From NCBI GenBank assembly GCA_050288165.1, contig JBNKDG010000001.1, positions 62,001 to 126,000 on the forward strand: a stretch of 64,000 nucleotides of DNA, given 5' to 3'. The notes beneath the pieces are model-generated. The model saw nothing but the letters and a program-made list of their open reading frames with translations. It was not told the DNA's origin and did not search any database. The position numbers and the translations under genes were made by a program. This stretch comes from JAPHTQ01 sp050288165. Its GTDB lineage: Bacteria > Pseudomonadota > Gammaproteobacteria > Thiohalomonadales > Thiohalomonadaceae. Each line of letters begins with the position of its first letter. Position 1 is the first letter of the stretch. This document shows, piece by piece, positions 60,293-64,000 of this stretch.

Positions 60293-61324
60293 TTACAAAT
60301 CCGTTTTGAACATTACCCCTACCGCTTCGGCCAATGCCGCCGAGCGATCAGGATTGCGCAGTTGTGCCAGTAGCGGCGCACGCAGTCCGGGGAGGTAGAG
60401 CAGATCGGCCATGATCTGGATGAAGGCGTCGTGTCCCAGGGTATTGACCGCCAACGCCTCACAGAAGTCGTGGGCCAGGGATGGATCGTGCAGGCTCTGC
60501 CAGTTACGAGCAGCGATCGCTGCCAGCATCCCGACATCTCGCGAATGGTTACTCTGCAATACTGTGCGCACTGCCTCGTCACGTAGCGAAGGAGCGTTGC
60601 TGCGAGAGAAGGCGCGCAACAGCGCAACCGCCACATTCAGATCCGCGTCCTCTTTTTCCATCTTCTGCCGCAGGCGTTGCAGTAGTGCCGCGGTAGTCGC
60701 TTCATCGAGCGGCACATTTTCCAGATAACCGCAGAGTGCGATCAGCGCCGGTGGCGGTAGTTGAGGCAGTGCCTGCTGTACCAGCTCGGCGTTGTCCTGC
60801 TCATCGAGCCGTGCCGCGACATCGGCGATCCCCTGTATGCCCACAAACGCCCATTGATCGTAGCCGGGATCGCCGGCCAGATAGCTGCGCGCGTGATCGT
60901 AAAAGCGGCTCGGTTGCTGCCCCAGTTTACGGGTAGCCAGGGCATGGAATGCCGCCATGACGCTCTGTTTCGGTTTGAAACCGTAGGGGCTTTGTGGCGC
61001 CTCTTCGCGGTTTTCCTCTTTGTTTCCCAGGCTTTCCAGCAGGCGGCCCATGAAATCATCTCGGGTCGACTGGATCAGTTTGCCCTGCTCATCGAGCGGA
61101 AAACGCAGAAACCAGATGAACTGGCCGGTTTCGTCGTCGCTATGCTGACCGAGGAGAGCCAGCCAGGCGTGCTGTTGCAGCGGATAGGGGTAGGGCTCGA
61201 CAGCCGATTCGAAGCGGCGGAACTGTTCGTGGTCGACAGGCCGAATGCCGCGGCCCATGTCGTAGTAACGAACCTGTGCGCCGCTTTGTTCGAAGAAGTC
61301 GCTGAGGGTGATTGTTTGCTGCAT
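60293..61324 (-). CDS. DUF3549 family protein
   Basis: Cytoplasmic protein of 343 aa from the ATG at 61324 (MQQTITL); the frame remains open to 61363 without a ribosome site. Opening TLSDFFEQSGAQVRYYDMGRGI is the DUF3549 pattern. Largely helical, known from gammaproteobacteria, function unknown. Its 5' leader carries a fragment of a MITE-like element. Confidence 0.85.
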   Translation of the reverse strand: MQQTITLSDFFEQSGAQVRYYDMGRGIRPVDHEQFRRFESAVEPYPYPLQQHAWLALLGQHSDDETGQFIWFLRFPLDEQGKLIQSTRDDFMGRLLESLGNKEENREEAPQSPYGFKPKQSVMAAFHALATRKLGQQPSRFYDHARSYLAGDPGYDQWAFVGIQGIADVAARLDEQDNAELVQQALPQLPPPALIALCGYLENVPLDEATTAALLQRLRQKMEKEDADLNVAVALLRAFSRSNAPSLRDEAVRTVLQSNHSRDVGMLAAIAARNWQSLHDPSLAHDFCEALAVNTLGHDAFIQIMADLLYLPGLRAPLLAQLRNPDRSAALAEAVGVMFKTDL

Positions 61325-61348
61325 GTCAGTACCTGAAAATGGCGGGCA

Positions 61349-61391
61349 CCACCTTGCACTCATCGTCTTGATTGAATTTTTAGAGGCACCC
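61349..61391. repeat. fragment of the MITE-like element
   Basis: 43 bases here match the right end of the element at 57281-57323 at 39 positions; the rest of the element is absent. The fragment lies 25 bases upstream of the DUF3549 start codon and next to the terminator of the RRM gene, so it may be an old truncated insertion. Confidence 0.75.
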
Positions 61392-61394
61392 TAC

Positions 61395-61429
61395 AAAAAC
61401 GCCGCGGAGCCAGATGGCAATCCGCGGCG
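61395..61429 (-). terminator. rho-independent terminator of the RRM gene
   Basis: On the minus strand CGCCGCGGA / TCCGCGGCG (9-bp perfect stem) is followed by TTTTT. It closes the RRM gene that ends at 61454. Confidence 0.9.
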
Positions 61430-61453
61430 CGTATTGTACCGACAATTGAGGGG

Positions 61454-61933
61454 TTAGTCGTCCTGCTGGTTGCGCTCGGTGCCGGTGTTGACGCGTAGTG
61501 AGCGCCCCATGAACTCCCTGCCGTCCAGTCCTTTAATTGCTTTGGCAGCCTGGGCTTCACCCATCTCTATGAAGGCAAAGCCACGCGGGCGACGGGTGGC
61601 ACGATCTTTCATGATGCGTACCGAACGGACGTCGCCGTAGGGGGTGAACAGGTCACGCAACTCATCCTGTGAAGCCTTGAAAGAGAGATTACCAACGAAG
61701 ATCGACACGCTTTCACCACCACTGGCCGCGCTGCGTGGTGTGGCTGTGCCGCTGATATCGATGGCGGCACCAAGGCCACCGGCAAAAGCACCGATGGCAA
61801 GTGTGATGACCAGTGCCTTGACCGGGATCGTGGCATCCAGCCCAAGGTGGGGATAGAAAAGGTAGCCGAGTACGGCGATGACCACGGCAATAACCAGTGC
61901 CTTAAGGATCTGTGGAAAAGATAGAAATGTCAT
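61454..61933 (-). CDS. membrane-anchored RRM RNA-binding protein
   Basis: Protein of 159 aa. Two predicted membrane helices (about 10-27 and 38-58) precede one RNA recognition motif (about 75-150) with RNP2 IFVGNL and RNP1 RPRGFAFIEM. Single-RRM proteins are usual in cyanobacteria, but those here are soluble; the N-terminal membrane anchor is less common. It may tie RNA to the membrane. Monocistronic, with its own terminator. Confidence 0.87.
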   Translation of the reverse strand: MTFLSFPQILKALVIAVVIAVLGYLFYPHLGLDATIPVKALVITLAIGAFAGGLGAAIDISGTATPRSAASGGESVSIFVGNLSFKASQDELRDLFTPYGDVRSVRIMKDRATRRPRGFAFIEMGEAQAAKAIKGLDGREFMGRSLRVNTGTERNQQDD

Positions 61934-62110
61934 GAATCGAATACCTTGTAAGTGTTTTTCTAGTAATAAATGGGCGCTAATTTTTTCTTGTTAGGACAAC
62001 GATGCCCGGTGCGTATAAAAGTTTAGCATCAACATGACCCTAGCTTGTAACCCTGAGGCGATGCAACCCCATGGTTTTTATGGGCATGTTGGCCTGCAGC
62101 GCTGACGCGA

Positions 62111-62743
62111 TCAACGGCCGGGATAGGTGTTGCTGTCGGTCGTTGACGGATAACCGTACGGTCCGGGTGGTGGGGGATAAAAGGTGGGCGCAGGTGCCGC
62201 GGCCGTATTCTGGTTGGGTTGCCAGGGTTCGGGCTGTGGCGCGGTCTGCCAGGGATGCGGTGCGATCCCGGGTTGTGTCGGTGAGGCGTTGCCGCCTTCG
62301 GGTAGCGGCGCCAGTTCCCACGGGTGGGGTTGCGCCGTTTCCGCATTTGTCACGTTATCGGTGGCCCACGGGTTGGGAGCCATATTCTTACTGGCGATGT
62401 CGCCGGTTTGGGCAGCATCCCTGATGTAGGCGAAGATCAGGATCACCACACCGAGCATCAGTGCGGCGCGCCACCAGATATGGCGTGCTGGATCGGGTTT
62501 GCCGGATGCGAACGAGGGTTGTGACTGGCGGGTCGATTCAGCCGCTTGCAGTGTCACATGGATCGCACTCTCTTCCACGCGCGCTGTTTTCTCCGCATGA
62601 ATCGGTGTCGCCTTCTTCGGTGCACTCTTCTTTGCCACGCTCTTCTTCGGTGCCGCACGTTTCTTTACAGGTGCGCGTTTTTTGGCGGCCTTCTTTTTCG
62701 GCGCTGCGGCTTTTTTCTGCGGCGATGGTTTTTCTTCGGCCAT
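62111..62743 (-). CDS. membrane protein with a histone-H1-like basic tail
   Basis: Protein of 210 aa. The N-terminus (about 5-50) is almost entirely Lys, Ala and Pro in repeats resembling histone H1 tails (KKAAAPKKKAAKKR). One membrane helix (about 89-106) follows. The C-terminal part (about 115-210), probably periplasmic, is rich in Pro with repeats such as HPWE, HPWQ and EPWQ and ends in a Tyr/Pro-rich tail. The cytoplasmic tail could bind nucleic acid or acidic polymers. No family recognised. Confidence 0.72.
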   Translation of the reverse strand: MAEEKPSPQKKAAAPKKKAAKKRAPVKKRAAPKKSVAKKSAPKKATPIHAEKTARVEESAIHVTLQAAESTRQSQPSFASGKPDPARHIWWRAALMLGVVILIFAYIRDAAQTGDIASKNMAPNPWATDNVTNAETAQPHPWELAPLPEGGNASPTQPGIAPHPWQTAPQPEPWQPNQNTAAAPAPTFYPPPPGPYGYPSTTDSNTYPGR

Positions 62744-62819
62744 GGTTACTCGCTCCGTTGTCGGCTACCAGGATTTGCCCGGAAGCCGCCAACACTTCAG
62801 TTAATGTATTGGTTAGCGC

Positions 62820-63092
62820 CTAGATAAACTCAACGCCCATCCCGTTTTCCGTGATGCGTACCACCCGCGCAGGTACCAGCGGTGGCTCGCCACCATCACC
62901 TAGGAGTCCGCCCTTGATCTGCAGGGTGATCTCTTCACCTATCGGCGGACACTGGTCTGCATCCGCCTTGAGGAAGACACCATTGTCGCAGATATCAACC
63001 GTCACCAGTTCGTTGGTCCCCAGTGCATGATGGGTAACCAGTACCGGCATCGGGACTTCGATACGAACGTGGCGTCTGCGTTCTTTGGACAT
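62820..63092 (-). CDS. single PilZ-domain protein
   Basis: Protein of 90 aa starting at ATG 63092, six bases after GAGGA. The PilZ domain has RRRHVRIEV (RxxxR c-di-GMP motif) and DICDNGVFL, where Cys replaces the Ser of D-x-S-x-x-G. It is a likely c-di-GMP receptor and could respond to the cyclases in this window; its partner is not evident. Confidence 0.88.
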   Translation of the reverse strand: MSKERRRHVRIEVPMPVLVTHHALGTNELVTVDICDNGVFLKADADQCPPIGEEITLQIKGGLLGDGGEPPLVPARVVRITENGMGVEFI

Positions 63093-63186
63093 GCTCATTC
63101 CTCGTGTGGTGGTGCCCGTCAAGCGCTATACCCATTAATGCATCAGGATCAGGCGCTATCTTACCCTTCCGCGAAGAGCGGTGCTA

Positions 63187-63438
63187 TTACCCGGAAATTA
63201 ACAATCGCTTTTGCGCCGCACTCAGTTTACGCAACTGGTATTCACGCTGTTGCGCGCTGGAGCGATCGGCGGCGGCTTCCCGATAAACCAGTTCAACCGG
63301 GCGTCGGGTACGGGTGTACTTGGCGCCGGTGTTGAGGTGGTTGTGCTGATGCAGTCGTCTTTCGAGATCTTTCGCCACACCCGTGTAAAAAGTGCCGTCG
63401 CTGCAACGGACGATATAGACGCTCCAGTGATTTTGCAT
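63187..63438 (-). CDS. GIY-YIG domain protein (YhbQ/UPF0213-like)
   Basis: Small protein of 83 aa with VYIVRC and FYTGVAKDLERRLHQHN (GIY-YIG nuclease core) and RTRRPVELVY. It is a minimal GIY-YIG domain as in YhbQ, a single-domain family with weak or unknown nuclease activity. ATG 63438 is chosen; the frame also opens at 63471 inside the upstream gene. Confidence 0.85.
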   Translation of the reverse strand: MQNHWSVYIVRCSDGTFYTGVAKDLERRLHQHNHLNTGAKYTRTRRPVELVYREAAADRSSAQQREYQLRKLSAAQKRLLISG

Positions 63439-63449
63439 ATCGGTCAGGC

Positions 63450-64000
63450 TCAGCGCCGTTCCATCTCCCATTTGTCTTTGATGGTGCCGTGCATGTTGGT
63501 GGCCATCAAGCCGGGTGTTTTCGATTTTTTGGTGGTGTAACTGATCTTCATTTCACGTTCAATGAAGGCGCCCTCCTTGAGGTCGAAGGCCGCTGTTCCC
63601 TCACCCTGATAGGCCATGGTCAGATCACCCATCATCTGTCCCATGCCCTGCGGCATCCCTTCCTGCTGCTGGTAGAGTTTGCTGTAGTCATGCACCGCCA
63701 CTGACTGACTCTCTACAGTGAAGTAGGCGACACCGCCGGAGATTTCATCAAGGGTGTATTCATCTTCTCCTTTCATGGTGATCATGCCGCTCTGCATGGT
63801 GTAGTCGTAGCTAAAGCTGTCGCCGACCTTGAGTGCCTTGCTCGGCAGGCGCGGCATCCAGGCGAAGCGGAAGCGATAGATGTTATCGACGATAGGGTCC
63901 TTGGCCGGTTTGGTACTCAACGCCACCAACCCCTTCTGCGCATCGATGGTCGCCCGGGCCGAACTCTTGCCATAGATATCCGCACCGCTGCCCGATGAGG
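63450..64000 (-). CDS. partial unknown protein, continues beyond the window
   Basis: The reading frame runs off the right edge; 183 codons plus stop are visible. Only the C-terminal part is seen, a beta-rich region (MKGEDEYTLDEISGGVAYF) with basic end KWEMERR. Its stop lies 12 bases before the GIY-YIG start. No family recognised; a full length cannot be given. Confidence 0.75.
   Translation of the reverse strand, partial: SSGSGADIYGKSSARATIDAQKGLVALSTKPAKDPIVDNIYRFRFAWMPRLPSKALKVGDSFSYDYTMQSGMITMKGEDEYTLDEISGGVAYFTVESQSVAVHDYSKLYQQQEGMPQGMGQMMGDLTMAYQGEGTAAFDLKEGAFIEREMKISYTTKKSKTPGLMATNMHGTIKDKWEMERR

Noticed and set aside
1..64000. tRNA, rRNA, CRISPR, prophage or insertion sequence genes.
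   Set aside because: None of their signatures (tRNA cloverleaf, direct repeat arrays, integrase or transposase motifs) was seen.

Overview
This window looks like a chromosomal segment of a gammaproteobacterium, about 55% GC. The evidence is tmcA of the E. coli type, the divergent tesA / ybbA-ybbP locus, DUF3549, DUF1631 and DUF1840 proteins, an E. coli-type MsrA, and signalling families typical of this class. The mix of a membrane-anchored molybdoenzyme with FNR/ANR-like boxes and many c-di-GMP proteins fits a facultatively anaerobic, possibly sulfur-metabolising environmental lineage. I cannot name genus or species. I saw no rRNA, tRNA, prophage, insertion-sequence transposase or CRISPR array.

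Layout. (1) 61-10816 (+): a CHASE2 adenylate cyclase; a giant lipoprotein (NHL propeller, FN3, transglutaminase-like, TPR) with a small secreted partner and a strong terminator; LemA with an M48 metalloprotease; a hybrid histidine kinase convergent with a NarL-type regulator (10840-11490). (2) 11727-13493: a FIST-GGDEF protein. (3) 13503-19055 (-): a five-gene operon for a Tat-exported molybdopterin oxidoreductase, Fe-S subunit, NrfD-type anchor, TorD-family chaperone and HybE-like chaperone, with near-consensus FNR boxes upstream. (4) 19459-27652: a membrane GGDEF protein, a P-IIC type cation ATPase with a tandem Usp protein, DUF1840, a 37-aa membrane microprotein, and an HDOD / GGDEF-EAL pair. 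(5) 27794-34839: unknown envelope proteins, a NERD protein, an ECF sigma / anti-sigma pair, an acidic secreted protein, a TPR-plus-beta-barrel outer-membrane protein and a cNMP-GGDEF protein. (6) 34922-38838: a membrane protein, a ZIP transporter, a divergent metallophosphoesterase / glycosyltransferase pair with Pho boxes on both sides, and an ACP-like protein lacking the carrier serine. (7) 39063-47264: tmcA, DUF2914, msrA, and an ArsR / MBL hydrolase / ArsP / thiol-protein cluster, then a BASS transporter. (8) 47464-54571: FIST protein, a FAD oxidoreductase plus MnmM-like methyltransferase, tesA divergent from ybbA-ybbP. (9) 54577-64000: DUF1631, a MITE-like palindrome, LOG protein, TerB protein, a delta-60-repeat lipoprotein, DUF3549, a membrane-tethered RRM protein, a membrane protein with a histone-H1-like tail, PilZ, GIY-YIG and a partial gene at the edge.

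Themes. Three groups appear to work together. Second-messenger signalling is dense: one cAMP cyclase, three intact GGEEF cyclases with I-sites, one GGDEF-EAL, an HDOD and a PilZ. Anaerobic control is suggested by three FNR-like boxes. Phosphate-starvation lipid remodelling is suggested by tandem Pho boxes between a PlcP-like phosphoesterase and a diacylglycerol glycosyltransferase-like gene. Two small dispersed palindromes sit between stop codon and next ribosome-binding site in two unrelated operons.
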